From positions 2,294,001 to 2,358,000 of the forward strand of contig NC_013517.1 of NCBI RefSeq assembly GCF_000024405.1: a stretch of 64,000 nucleotides of DNA, in the 5' to 3' direction. Positions 44,576 to 53,860 of this stretch are shown here, piece by piece. A program made the translations under genes and the position numbers. This stretch comes from Sebaldella termitidis ATCC 33386. GTDB taxonomy: Bacteria; Fusobacteriota; Fusobacteriia; Fusobacteriales; Leptotrichiaceae. Each line of letters opens with the position of its first letter. The first letter of the stretch is position 1. The notes under the pieces are model-generated. The model searched no databases. It saw nothing but the letters and a program-made list of their open reading frames with translations, and was not told where the DNA came from.

Positions 44576-45889
44576 GTGAATAATATAAAATTAGATTTAA
44601 CAAATTTATTGGATGAAATAATTGCAGGAGGAAAATACAGCAATCTTCAGCTTAACTATTACTTTTCAACTAAAGGTTATAATAAAAAAGAAAAATCGTT
44701 CATAACAAATATAATACATACGACATTAAAAAATCTTATTTTTATAGATTATTTAATAGAGAAAAACGCTTCAAACATAAAAAAGAGAAAAATAAAACAA
44801 TTACTCAGAATCTCTGTTGCACAATTTTTATTAAATAAAGAGAGCGATTATTCAGGAATAGTTTTTGAAGCTGTAGAAACTGCAAAAATTATAAATAAAC
44901 ATCAAACTGGTTTTGTAAATGTAATATTACGAAATATTTTTCAAAAATACGACCAGCTGGTCTCAGAAATTCCGCCGACAAAAAAATATTCTGTGGAACT
45001 TTCTTATCCGCAATGGATTATTAACAAAATAGCTTCTGATTACCCAGAAAATTATGTAAGAATACTACAATCTTATAAGACAAAAAGCTATTTATCTTTC
45101 AGAATTAACCCAAGAAAATTTTCAAGAGAAGATTTCATTAAGCTGGCCGGAAAGCATGAAAGTAAAATATTATTTGAAATAGAAAATGTATTTTATATGT
45201 CTAACTCTGCTTTACTTGATACAAAAGAATTTAAAGAAAACTGTTTTTCTGTGCAGGATGCATCTTCATATCTTGCAGTCAAGGCTCTGGACGTACAGGA
45301 TGATGACATTGTTCTGGATGCCTGCAGTGCTCCGGGCGGAAAAATGTCTGCAATTCTTCAGGAATACAACCCTGATTTAGTAGTAGCTTCAGATATACAT
45401 GAACATAAAATAGGAATGCTGAAAGAAATAAAGAAAAAAAATAATTTCACTAATTTAAAAATTGTATTGAATGATGCCAGAGAAATAGGAGAGTTAAACG
45501 AGAAATTTGACAAAATTTTACTGGATGTTCCTTGCAGCGGTCTAGGTGTGTTACGAAAAAAGCCTGAAAAAATCTATACACTGGAAAACAGTGATATTAA
45601 AAAATTAAAAAAAATACAGAAAGCAATTTTTGACAGTGCATATCATTCACTAAAAGAAAATGGGGTAATTATCTACAGTACATGTACCTTTACCCGTGAA
45701 GAGAATACCAACAACATAAAATACTTTACAGAAAAATATCCTGATTTGGTTATTGAAAATGTTATTTTCCCTGATAATGTATTTATTTCTAAAGATGAGT
45801 TCGGTGGCAGCTTTATTGATTACAGAAATAAATATCTGGACGGCTTCTACATAGCAAAATTTAGAAAGAAGGGGAAAAATGATATTTGA
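44576..45889 (+). CDS. rsmB: 16S rRNA (cytosine-967-C5)-methyltransferase
   Basis: Methylates C967 of 16S rRNA. The 437 residues contain a NusB-like N-terminal RNA-binding domain (about 1-140) and a SAM-dependent domain with VLDACSAPGGKM (motif I), the catalytic cysteine pair region VPCSGLGVLRKKPE (motif IV) and STCTFTREEN (motif VI). It starts with GTG 5 nt after AAGGAGA. It overlaps the CCA/Nudix gene by 11 bp. The coding sequence contains the perfect palindrome GACCAGCTGGTC (44951). Confidence 0.93.
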   Translation: MNNIKLDLTNLLDEIIAGGKYSNLQLNYYFSTKGYNKKEKSFITNIIHTTLKNLIFIDYLIEKNASNIKKRKIKQLLRISVAQFLLNKESDYSGIVFEAVETAKIINKHQTGFVNVILRNIFQKYDQLVSEIPPTKKYSVELSYPQWIINKIASDYPENYVRILQSYKTKSYLSFRINPRKFSREDFIKLAGKHESKILFEIENVFYMSNSALLDTKEFKENCFSVQDASSYLAVKALDVQDDDIVLDACSAPGGKMSAILQEYNPDLVVASDIHEHKIGMLKEIKKKNNFTNLKIVLNDAREIGELNEKFDKILLDVPCSGLGVLRKKPEKIYTLENSDIKKLKKIQKAIFDSAYHSLKENGVIIYSTCTFTREENTNNIKYFTEKYPDLVIENVIFPDNVFISKDEFGGSFIDYRNKYLDGFYIAKFRKKGKNDI

Positions 45890-47630
45890 ACTTAATAATG
45901 ATGTCGAATTTATTTTGGATATTCTGAACAAAAACGGTGAAGGTTATATAGTGGGCGGTTCAGTAAGGGATATACTTCTTGGAGTTTCGCCTAAAGACTA
46001 TGATTTTACTACAAATATCGCTTATTCGACGTTAAAAGAGCTTTTTAAAGATTATAATCCCAAAGAAATAGGTAAACATTTTGGTATACTGATGATAAAA
46101 ATAAATGGTATTCATTATGAAATAGCAAAATTTAGAAAAGATATCGGAATACTTAACGGCAGACATCCTGAAAGTGTAAAATTTGTTGATGAAATTGCCG
46201 AAGATCTCAAAAGAAGAGATTTTACAATAAATGCTATGGCCTACAGCCGTAAAAACGGACTTATTGATTTATATAACGGAAGCAGTGATATAAAAAATAA
46301 ACTGATACGCTTTGTTGGAGATCCCGGCCTCAGAATAAAAGAGGACGCATTACGAATATTACGTGCTGTAAGATTTGTTTCTGCTTTAGGATTTGATTTG
46401 GAAACAGAGACAAAAAAAGCTATACTTAAAAATAAATTGCAGCTGAAAAAAATTTCAAAAGAGCGTATAAGAGAGGAATTTTCAAAAATCCTGCTTTCAG
46501 ATTATGTGGATAAAGGACTGCTGCTGATGAAAGAACTGGGAATTCTGGAAATAATAATACCCGAAATTGAAATGCTCTATGAATTTAATCAGAATAATCC
46601 TCATCACCATAAGGATGTTTTTGCCCATACCGTGTCAGTAGTAAAAAATACGCAAAAAGATCTTCTTACACGCATCACAGCTCTTTTTCACGACATAGGC
46701 AAGCCTAATACGCACTCAATTGATAAAAACGGAATTTCACACTATTACGGGCATGAGAATAACAGTGCAGAGATTGCTTCGGCTGCTCTTAGAAGATTGA
46801 AATTTCCGAATGACTTTATTAGAGATGTGGACGTCTTAATTCGAAATCATATGATAATTTTTGAAAAACCGGGAGCTAAAGCAATAAAAAAATTTATTTG
46901 CAAAGTAGGAATTGAAAATTTAGATAAAATATTTGATCATTTTTATGCTGATATGAGCTCAAAAAAACCGCCTGTTGATTATTCCTTGATAGATTCTTTA
47001 AAATCTAAAGTAGATGAAATCATTGATAAAAACGAAAATATTGAAAAGCAGGACTTAGAGATCAATGGTAATGATATGCTGGCATTAAAAATTCAGCAAA
47101 AGCAGATCAGTAAAATTAAAAATGAAATTTATGAAAAAGTTTTGGACGGAAATCTTGAAAATAATAAAAAAGATATTGTAAATTACATTATGAATACAAA
47201 AGGAATAAATGAAGAACTTCAGGAAACAAAATCTTCAGGGGCTATTGTCTATAAAGTTGAGGGAAATGAAATCAAGTATCTTCTGATTATGCTTATAAGA
47301 GGTAACTGGGGATTTCCTAAAGGGCACTTTGAAGGTGAAGAAACAGAGAAAGAGACTGCAGTGCGTGAAATTTTTGAGGAAACAGGTCTAAATGTAAAAT
47401 TTCATGATGATTTCCGAGAAACTATACAATATTTTCCCGCACCATTTATATTTAAAACAGTAATATATTTTCTTGCAGAAGCAGTTACAGATAATGTAAA
47501 AATTCAGACAGACGAGGTAGCAGAATACAGATGGGCCACTTATGATGAAGCTGCTAAATTAATAACCTACAGACTTCAAAAGAAAATTTTGAAAAAAGCA
47601 AATGATATGTTATCAAATGAATTAAAATAA
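45879..47630 (+). CDS. CCA-adding tRNA nucleotidyltransferase fused to a Nudix hydrolase
   Basis: A 583-residue fusion. Residues 1-200 are the class II nucleotidyltransferase head and neck with VGGSVRDILLGVSPKDYDFTT-type metal site, KRRDFTINAMAY and EDALRILRAVRF. An HD domain follows (LTRITALFHDIGKPNTHSID, about 265-285). Residues about 445-583 form a Nudix domain with the full box GHFEGEETEKETAVREIFEE, then TGL, of the diadenosine-tetraphosphatase type. The first part adds or repairs the 3' CCA of tRNA; the second would cleave Ap4A-like nucleotides. The linkage of the two is unusual. Translation is coupled to rsmB by the overlap. Confidence 0.9.
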   Translation: MIFELNNDVEFILDILNKNGEGYIVGGSVRDILLGVSPKDYDFTTNIAYSTLKELFKDYNPKEIGKHFGILMIKINGIHYEIAKFRKDIGILNGRHPESVKFVDEIAEDLKRRDFTINAMAYSRKNGLIDLYNGSSDIKNKLIRFVGDPGLRIKEDALRILRAVRFVSALGFDLETETKKAILKNKLQLKKISKERIREEFSKILLSDYVDKGLLLMKELGILEIIIPEIEMLYEFNQNNPHHHKDVFAHTVSVVKNTQKDLLTRITALFHDIGKPNTHSIDKNGISHYYGHENNSAEIASAALRRLKFPNDFIRDVDVLIRNHMIIFEKPGAKAIKKFICKVGIENLDKIFDHFYADMSSKKPPVDYSLIDSLKSKVDEIIDKNENIEKQDLEINGNDMLALKIQQKQISKIKNEIYEKVLDGNLENNKKDIVNYIMNTKGINEELQETKSSGAIVYKVEGNEIKYLLIMLIRGNWGFPKGHFEGEETEKETAVREIFEETGLNVKFHDDFRETIQYFPAPFIFKTVIYFLAEAVTDNVKIQTDEVAEYRWATYDEAAKLITYRLQKKILKKANDMLSNELK

Positions 47631-47665
47631 ATAGAAAATTCTAAATTGCAAAGGAGGCTGAAAAT

Positions 47666-47917
47666 ATGGGAGTTGGTGATTTTTCATTAGATCATATGCC
47701 CTATGAGGCACCTATTTTGGGCTATGGAATATTGGTGTTAATATTTGTTTTTCTTACTGTAAATTATTTATCATTCAAACTTATAGGTTTTATGCTGCGG
47801 ATTGATACAAGAACAGGAAATGATCCTTCAAAGATCGTTTATCTGCTTTCATTTATAGTATCATCTGTACTTACATTCCTGATTATATATCCTATACTGA
47901 AAAAAACTGTACTATAA
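47666..47917 (+). CDS. Small two-segment membrane protein
   Basis: An 83-residue protein with two hydrophobic segments (about 18-38 and 58-76) separated by the loop RIDTRTGNDPSK. AAAGGAGG lies 10 nt before the ATG. It lies between the CCA/Nudix gene and nfo with short gaps (35 and 15 bp), so it is probably part of the same transcript. No family is recognised. Confidence 0.6.
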   Translation: MGVGDFSLDHMPYEAPILGYGILVLIFVFLTVNYLSFKLIGFMLRIDTRTGNDPSKIVYLLSFIVSSVLTFLIIYPILKKTVL

Positions 47918-47932
47918 AATACGGAGGTAAAA

Positions 47933-48778
47933 ATGAAATACATCGGCGCTCATGTCAGTGCATCGGGAGGAGTCTCACAGGCACCAATAAATGCTAAAAA
48001 TATAAATGCCAAAGCTTTCGGACTTTTTGTCAAAAACCAGAAAAGGTGGGAGGCAAAGCCGCTGGAAAGCTCAGAAATCGAAAAATTTAAAAATGAAATA
48101 AATGAATTTGGATATAATGCAGAGCATATCCTTCCACATGCCGGATATCTTATTAATCTCGGAAATCCGGAAATCGAAAAAAGAGAAAAATCTTATAATT
48201 CCATGATTGATGAAGCCGGCAGATGCGAGCAGCTCGGTCTGACTTTGATTAATGTACATCCGGGAAGTCATTTGAAAGCTATTACCGAAGAAGAATGCAT
48301 AGAACTCATTGCTGATTCTATCAATAATGTACATGCTGCTACTGATTTTATAAACATTGTTTTGGAAAATACTGCCGGAATGGGAAGCAACATGGGTTAT
48401 AAATTTGAACATCTGAGAGATATAATATCGCTTGTAAAAGATCAAAGCAGAGTAGGAGTATGTATCGATACCTGTCATGCTTTTGCAGCCGGATATGATT
48501 TAAGAACTGAAAAAGCATATAAGAATACTATGGATGCTTTTGAGAGTATAGTAGGCTTTAAGTATCTGAAAGGAATTCATCTGAATGATTCCATGTATGA
48601 TCTTGGGCTGAAAAAGGACAGGCATGAAAGTCTTTTGAAGGGAAAACTTGGCGAGGAGTGTTTTCGTCTTATTATGAATGATAAAAGACTTGATGACATA
48701 CCTATAATACTGGAAACTATAGACGACACAATATGGAAAAAAGAGCTAGAATTCTTATACTCTTTAAGTAAAAATTAA
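47933..48778 (+). CDS. nfo: Endonuclease IV (AP endonuclease)
   Basis: Cleaves DNA at abasic sites using three zinc ions. The 281-residue barrel has GAHVSASGGVSQAP, NVHPGSH, VLENTAGMG, CIDTCHAFAAGYDL, HLNDSM, KKDRHESL and ILETIDD, which hold the metal ligands. The length is typical. ACGGAGGT is upstream, and the helicase gene begins 17 bp downstream. Confidence 0.96.
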   Translation: MKYIGAHVSASGGVSQAPINAKNINAKAFGLFVKNQKRWEAKPLESSEIEKFKNEINEFGYNAEHILPHAGYLINLGNPEIEKREKSYNSMIDEAGRCEQLGLTLINVHPGSHLKAITEEECIELIADSINNVHAATDFINIVLENTAGMGSNMGYKFEHLRDIISLVKDQSRVGVCIDTCHAFAAGYDLRTEKAYKNTMDAFESIVGFKYLKGIHLNDSMYDLGLKKDRHESLLKGKLGEECFRLIMNDKRLDDIPIILETIDDTIWKKELEFLYSLSKN

Positions 48779-48795
48779 TTTATGGAGAATACAAA

Positions 48796-51777
48796 ATGTC
48801 TGTATTAGCAAAAAAAGGAGAAAAAACTGGAATCACAGTACCTTATGATCAATATTCCAGTATGCTAAAGTACGAAATTCTAGCATTTTTCTCCCAAGTT
48901 CTTGATGAAAAAATTTCTTTGAATGATTATGATAATGCTGTAAATATGACTGAATCAGTTTTAAATACAAAGTTTGAACTGCCTTTGCAGTTTAACCGGA
49001 GTAATTGTAATAATAGCAATTTTCTTATTGTTAATCAAAAAACAAAATTTAAAAACTTTTTTACATATTTGAAGGAGGAGCTGAACAGCTGTGATTCTTT
49101 TTGTTTTATCGTGAGTTTTATAAAATTTTCAGGTATACAGCTTCTTATAAATACACTTGACGAATTAAAAAATAGAGGAATAAAAGGGAAAATAGTCACT
49201 TCGGTATATTTGAACATAACAGATCCAAAAGCTCTGAGAAAGCTTGCAGAATATGATAATTTGGAAATAAAGATTTATAACAATACACGGGAGAGTTTTC
49301 ATACAAAAGCTTATTTATTTCACAGAAAAGAATACAGCTCATGTATTATAGGCTCTTCAAATCTAAGTCAGTCTGCTTTATATTCCGGTGAGGAATGGAA
49401 TGTACGACTGGTAAAAGATAACTATCTGGAAATTTTTGATCAGTCGTATGAGCAGTTTGAAAAAATATGGGATAGTAATGAAGCAATAGAATTGAATTCA
49501 AAATTTATTGATATGTATGAAAATTTCAGAAACAAAAGCGGAAATATTGAAACATTCGATTTTAAAAAAGAAGAAACTGAAAAAGAAATATTTATGCCTA
49601 ATAAAATGCAGTCAGAGCTTCTTGAGAAATTAAAACTCACAAGAGAATTCGGAAATAAAAAAGGATTGATTGTAGCTGCTACGGGGACTGGTAAAACTTA
49701 TCTCGCTGCTATGGATATTCTAAAAATGAATCCCAAGTCATTTTTATTTATAGCACACAGGGAAGAGCTTATAAATAATGCTTTTAATGTTTTCTCGAAA
49801 ATTCTTCCTTATGATAAAAATGAATATGGCTTTCTTACAGGCAGTGAAAAAAATTATAATAAAAGATTTATGTTTTCTACAATTCAATCTTTGTATAAAA
49901 ATACGGAATATTTTTCAAAAGATGCTTTCGATTACATTATTATAGATGAGTTTCATCATTCAAAAGCTTCCACTTATGAAGCTGTAATCAATTATTTTAA
50001 TCCTTTTTTTATGTTAGGGCTTACTGCAACACCTGAAAGAATGGACGGGAAAGATATTTTGGAACTGTGTGATTATAATCTGATTGGAGAGATGGGTCTT
50101 CGTGAAGCTCTTGAATATGACTTACTCTCTCCTTTTCATTATTTTGGAGTAATTGACGATACTGTGGATTATGAGCAGATCCCTTTTAGTAACGGAAAAT
50201 ATGATGATAAAATACTTGGTGAAAAATTAAGCATACCAAAAAGGGTAGACTTTATTCATAATAAAATAGAGAAAATAGGTTTTGACGGAGACAGGGTAAA
50301 ATCTATTGCTTTTTGTGCGAATATAAAACACGCAGAGTTCATGAAAGAGCAGTTCAGACTGAAAGGTTATACGACAGAATCAATCACTGCGAAAGACAGT
50401 CAGCTGAAAAGAAAAGAAGTAATAAATGCTTTTCAAACAGGGGAAATCGAAATTTTGTGTGTTGTGGATATTTTTAACGAGGGTATTGATATACCTGATG
50501 TTAATCTTTTATTATTTCTAAGGCCTACTATGTCATCTACAATATTTATACAGCAGCTGGGACGCGGTCTCAGAAAAGTTAAGAATAAAGATTTTGTAAC
50601 TATTTTGGATTTTATAGGGAATCATAAAAAGGACTACATAATTACTCAGGCTTTTTCAGAGAATACTCTTAATGAAAAAGACAGACTCCTGAATGAAGTC
50701 AGAAATCAATTTTCTGATATTCCCGGAGCATCTTATATTGAGCTTGACAGAATATGCCAGGATAGAATAATATCTAAGATAGAGAATTATAATAGTTTGA
50801 GCAGAGACAATATTGTTTCTGAATATCTGGATTTTAAAAATGAAATTGGAAGAGAAATAGACATTATTGATTTTAAAGATAATACAGAATTATTCCTAAG
50901 ACTGAAAAATAAGTTCGGCTCTTTTGTTAAAACACAAAAATTAATCGAAAAACTGGATTATTATTTTAGTGATGAAGAGGAGAAAATCTTTGAAATTTTA
51001 GAAAAAAATCTTAGTATAAATTATCCTTATGAAACACTTATTATCTGGCTTTTGCACAGTCTTGACAGAGTTTCTGTCAGTGATGTCATAGAAAAATTTG
51101 AATCTGTATTTTTTGTCAAAATAAATGAAAGAATACAGTATAATCTTATTATAAGAGCAATGAAAGAGCTAAGTGAAAATGATTTATTTATTTTTAATCC
51201 GGAAACTAACATAATTTCTTTAAAAAATATTGATTTTACTGCATTTTATAAAAAACGACTGATTGGTCTAATTGAGCTTTTTATTTTGAAATTTAAAAAA
51301 GAAATTGATATAAATGAATTCAATAATAACATCCTAGTAAAATACAAAGAGTATTCCAGAGTAGAACTGCAGATACTGCTTGATTCTAATGCACAAAAAG
51401 GATCATGGCGTGCCGGTTACTCAGTGTCTAGAGAACATGTATGTCTGTTTATTACACTAAATAAATCTCTTGTACAGAAGGAAGAGCTGAAGTATGATAA
51501 TTATTTTCACAGACAGGACATTGTTCAGTGGATAAGTCAGAGCAAAACAAGGCATGATTCTAAAATAGGACAGATGTATGTAAAACATAAAGAGATGAAT
51601 ATGAAAGTTCATATTTTTATACGAAAGGAACCTGTTTTGGAAAACGGGACAGCGGCACCTTTTACATATCTGGGAGAGTCTGAATATTTCAGCAGTCATG
51701 GTGACAAGCCTATGTATATGTTATGGAAGCTTCATTATCCCGTTCCAAACGAGCTGTTTATTGATTTTACAGTTTGA
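48796..51777 (+). CDS. PLD-nuclease / SF2 helicase / DUF3427 protein
   Basis: A 993-residue multidomain protein. An N-terminal phospholipase-D-like domain (about 70-230) has the HxK motif FHTKAYLFHRKEYSS, then CIIGSSNLSQSAL; the usual aspartate of HKD is not at its place. The helicase core follows: VAATGTGKTYLA (Walker A), IIIDEFHHSK (DEFH box), LGLTATPERMDG, and in the second lobe FNEGIDIPDV and QQLGRGLRK. The C-terminal third is DUF3427 (SRAGYSVSREHV-like stretch, about 860-990). This architecture occurs in defence- and repair-associated proteins of bacteria. It sits in a repair context after nfo, without restriction or toxin genes nearby. An internal near-palindrome is at 51257. Confidence 0.88.
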   Translation: MSVLAKKGEKTGITVPYDQYSSMLKYEILAFFSQVLDEKISLNDYDNAVNMTESVLNTKFELPLQFNRSNCNNSNFLIVNQKTKFKNFFTYLKEELNSCDSFCFIVSFIKFSGIQLLINTLDELKNRGIKGKIVTSVYLNITDPKALRKLAEYDNLEIKIYNNTRESFHTKAYLFHRKEYSSCIIGSSNLSQSALYSGEEWNVRLVKDNYLEIFDQSYEQFEKIWDSNEAIELNSKFIDMYENFRNKSGNIETFDFKKEETEKEIFMPNKMQSELLEKLKLTREFGNKKGLIVAATGTGKTYLAAMDILKMNPKSFLFIAHREELINNAFNVFSKILPYDKNEYGFLTGSEKNYNKRFMFSTIQSLYKNTEYFSKDAFDYIIIDEFHHSKASTYEAVINYFNPFFMLGLTATPERMDGKDILELCDYNLIGEMGLREALEYDLLSPFHYFGVIDDTVDYEQIPFSNGKYDDKILGEKLSIPKRVDFIHNKIEKIGFDGDRVKSIAFCANIKHAEFMKEQFRLKGYTTESITAKDSQLKRKEVINAFQTGEIEILCVVDIFNEGIDIPDVNLLLFLRPTMSSTIFIQQLGRGLRKVKNKDFVTILDFIGNHKKDYIITQAFSENTLNEKDRLLNEVRNQFSDIPGASYIELDRICQDRIISKIENYNSLSRDNIVSEYLDFKNEIGREIDIIDFKDNTELFLRLKNKFGSFVKTQKLIEKLDYYFSDEEEKIFEILEKNLSINYPYETLIIWLLHSLDRVSVSDVIEKFESVFFVKINERIQYNLIIRAMKELSENDLFIFNPETNIISLKNIDFTAFYKKRLIGLIELFILKFKKEIDINEFNNNILVKYKEYSRVELQILLDSNAQKGSWRAGYSVSREHVCLFITLNKSLVQKEELKYDNYFHRQDIVQWISQSKTRHDSKIGQMYVKHKEMNMKVHIFIRKEPVLENGTAAPFTYLGESEYFSSHGDKPMYMLWKLHYPVPNELFIDFTV

Positions 51778-51810
51778 TAAAGTATTTTTAAGAATTAAAG
51801 GAGTCAACAA

Positions 51811-52470
51811 ATGTTAAACACTATTGTCAATTCAGTAGGAATTATTGCCTTTGCCTGTTCGGGAGTTTTCAAGGGTTTAAAGTATAATTTTGATATTTTT
51901 GGTATCACTGTTTTAGGAATCATTACCGCCTGCGGAGGCGGAATCATCAGAGATATTTTACTCAACAGAATGCCTGTAGCTATTGCCAAACCACATGATG
52001 TATATCTTGCAATTTTTACTTCGTTTATAATATATTTTACTGTAAAAATTCAGGAAAAGCGTCTAAATATGAAAACTATAGATAATTCAAAAATATTTAT
52101 GAGACTGGTAAAGCTTTCAGATGCACTTGGTCTGGCATTATTTACTATTATTGGTGCCAGTATTGCTGTCAAAAGCGGTCTTGGAATACTTAGTGTCGCC
52201 GTTATGGCGACTATTACAGGGGTCGGAGGCGGAATTATCAGAGACCTTCTTGTAAATGAAATCCCGTTTGTCCTGAAAGAAGATATTTATGCTACATTAT
52301 CTTTTGCAGGGGGCATTATATATTATATCTGTATTGTTAAAATGGGAATTGCCTATAATACAGTTGTCCCATTTTTATTTATAATTTTACTTTTTGTAAG
52401 ACTTGTGGCTATAAAATATAAATTAAGTCTTCATTTTTCAAATTCAAAGAACGGAGAGAATAAAGAATGA
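51811..52470 (+). CDS. TRIC-type cation channel family protein (UPF0126)
   Basis: A 219-residue membrane protein with seven hydrophobic segments and two similar halves, each with the glycine signature GGGIIRD (about 47-53 and 136-142). Bacterial members are homologous to trimeric intracellular cation channels, with potassium transport shown for some; others remain uncharacterised (YicG/YadS). AAGGAG is 8 nt upstream. It overlaps ppx by 4 bp. Confidence 0.9.
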   Translation: MLNTIVNSVGIIAFACSGVFKGLKYNFDIFGITVLGIITACGGGIIRDILLNRMPVAIAKPHDVYLAIFTSFIIYFTVKIQEKRLNMKTIDNSKIFMRLVKLSDALGLALFTIIGASIAVKSGLGILSVAVMATITGVGGGIIRDLLVNEIPFVLKEDIYATLSFAGGIIYYICIVKMGIAYNTVVPFLFIILLFVRLVAIKYKLSLHFSNSKNGENKE

Positions 52471-53360
52471 TTGCATCTATTATAGATATCGGTACTAATT
52501 CTTGCAGATTAATGATTGCAGACAGTAAAAACAATACTGTAAATCCACTTATTAAAAAAGTCGAATTTACCAGACTCGGAGAAGGGGTAAATAAGACAAA
52601 AATGCTGGCTACAGAAGCTGTTAACCGGACATTAAAGGTCTTAAAAGAATATAAAAAAATCAGTGATTCCTATAATTCTGAAAAAATATTAGCCTTTGCT
52701 ACAAGTGCAGTTAGAGATTCTTCAAACAGAGAAGAATTTTTGGAACTTGTAAAAAGAGAATGCGGGATTATAATAAACTGTATCAGCGGAATTGAAGAAG
52801 GAAAGGCTGCTTTTGTGGGCGGAACCAGCTTTCTTGATTCTCATTATTCAAAAGTTCTTCTTGTTGATATCGGCGGCGGCAGTACTGAATTTTCATACGG
52901 AGCTCCTAAAAAAATTCCCAAACATGTAAAAAGCTTTGATTTGGGAGCTGTAAGATTCAAAGAAATGCTTGAAGAGGGGACTACTTATCAGGAATTAGAA
53001 AATCATATTAATAATGAACTGTCTAAAATTGATTTTATTACCAGTGATTTTGAGCTGCTTGGAGTAGCTGCATCAATTACAGGTCAGATTGCCCTGTATT
53101 ATGATGAGCCCTATGATCCAGCAAAATCTCATAATAAAAAACTTACTCTTGATATGATAAGAGATAATTTTCACAAACTAAGTAAAATGTCTGTGGAAGA
53201 GATCATGAAGCTTCCTTCTATAAATGCCAAAAGAGCTGATGTAATAACTTCCGGAACTTTTTTACTTTTAAAAATACTGGAATATTTTAATAAGGAGTAT
53301 ATACTTACTTCTGAAATTGATCTTCTGGAGGGACATTTCATATTGAATATCTTAAATTAG
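52467..53360 (+). CDS. Exopolyphosphatase / guanosine pentaphosphatase family
   Basis: A 297-residue protein of the actin-like Ppx/GppA phosphatase family, with DIGTNSCRLMIAD at the N-terminus, FATSAVRDSSNREEF, the glutamate in SGIEEGKAAFVG and the phosphate loop LVDIGGGSTEFSYG. It has only the two core domains; the C-terminal HD-like domain of longer Ppx proteins is absent. It degrades polyphosphate or pppGpp, which cannot be decided here. It is coupled to the TRIC gene by a 4-bp overlap. Confidence 0.9.
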   Translation: MIASIIDIGTNSCRLMIADSKNNTVNPLIKKVEFTRLGEGVNKTKMLATEAVNRTLKVLKEYKKISDSYNSEKILAFATSAVRDSSNREEFLELVKRECGIIINCISGIEEGKAAFVGGTSFLDSHYSKVLLVDIGGGSTEFSYGAPKKIPKHVKSFDLGAVRFKEMLEEGTTYQELENHINNELSKIDFITSDFELLGVAASITGQIALYYDEPYDPAKSHNKKLTLDMIRDNFHKLSKMSVEEIMKLPSINAKRADVITSGTFLLLKILEYFNKEYILTSEIDLLEGHFILNILN

Positions 53361-53372
53361 AACTTAATCAAA

Positions 53373-53387
53373 TTCGCACTGTGCGAA
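53373..53387. promoter_or_regulatory. Inverted repeat TTCGCAC-T-GTGCGAA
   Basis: Perfect 7-bp arms with a 1-bp centre between ppx and the nuclease-like gene; no T-run. It matches the dyad at 11591, where the arms are separated by 2 bp. Confidence 0.4.
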
Positions 53388-53477
53388 TAAAGAAATTTAA
53401 AAAAACAAACTTGTTAAATATTTATAAATAATATATAATTAAAGTAATTGTTTATAATAAAAAATAATCGAGGTGTT

Positions 53478-53849
53478 ATGCAGGAAAAAATACGTTACAC
53501 CAAAACTGGAAAAAAGGTTGGTGTTTTTGAATTTGAAGGAAGATTACACGAGAAGATTTTGCTGACAAAAGAACAATATGCCGAGCATATTCAAAAAAAA
53601 CATCCGGAAATAACTTTGGAGATAATAGAAAATACACTAAAAAATCCGGATATTGTTACTAAAAAATCAAGATCAAAGAAAGAGCATTTTTATCAGAAAA
53701 AAATAGATAATATCAATTTCTTTGTTGTAGTGTCTTTTTATAAAAATATCAAAAAAATAAGATTTATTCTTACGGCATATTCTGTTAACAATAATGAGTA
53801 TTTAAAGGACAAAAATATATATTATGTTTACAAAAGAAAATTAGACTGA
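53478..53849 (+). CDS. PBECR-like (Barnase/EndoU/ColicinE5-RelE fold) nuclease domain protein
   Basis: A 123-residue basic protein. The pattern KILLTKEQYAEHIQKKHPEI, then an alpha/beta core with PDIVTKKSRSKKEHFYQK, and FFVVVSFYKNIKKIRFIL with a C-terminal LTAYSVNN, fits the PBECR group of small RNase-like domains found in phage and toxin proteins. The conserved His in the first helix and the basic residues are candidate catalytic residues. The ATG follows CGAGGTG; upstream codons to a TTG at 53448 are less likely. The stop overlaps the start region of rpiB. No antitoxin-like partner is adjacent. The family call is by pattern and moderate. Confidence 0.55.
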   Translation: MQEKIRYTKTGKKVGVFEFEGRLHEKILLTKEQYAEHIQKKHPEITLEIIENTLKNPDIVTKKSRSKKEHFYQKKIDNINFFVVVSFYKNIKKIRFILTAYSVNNNEYLKDKNIYYVYKRKLD

Positions 53850-53860
53850 TGGAGGTAGAA

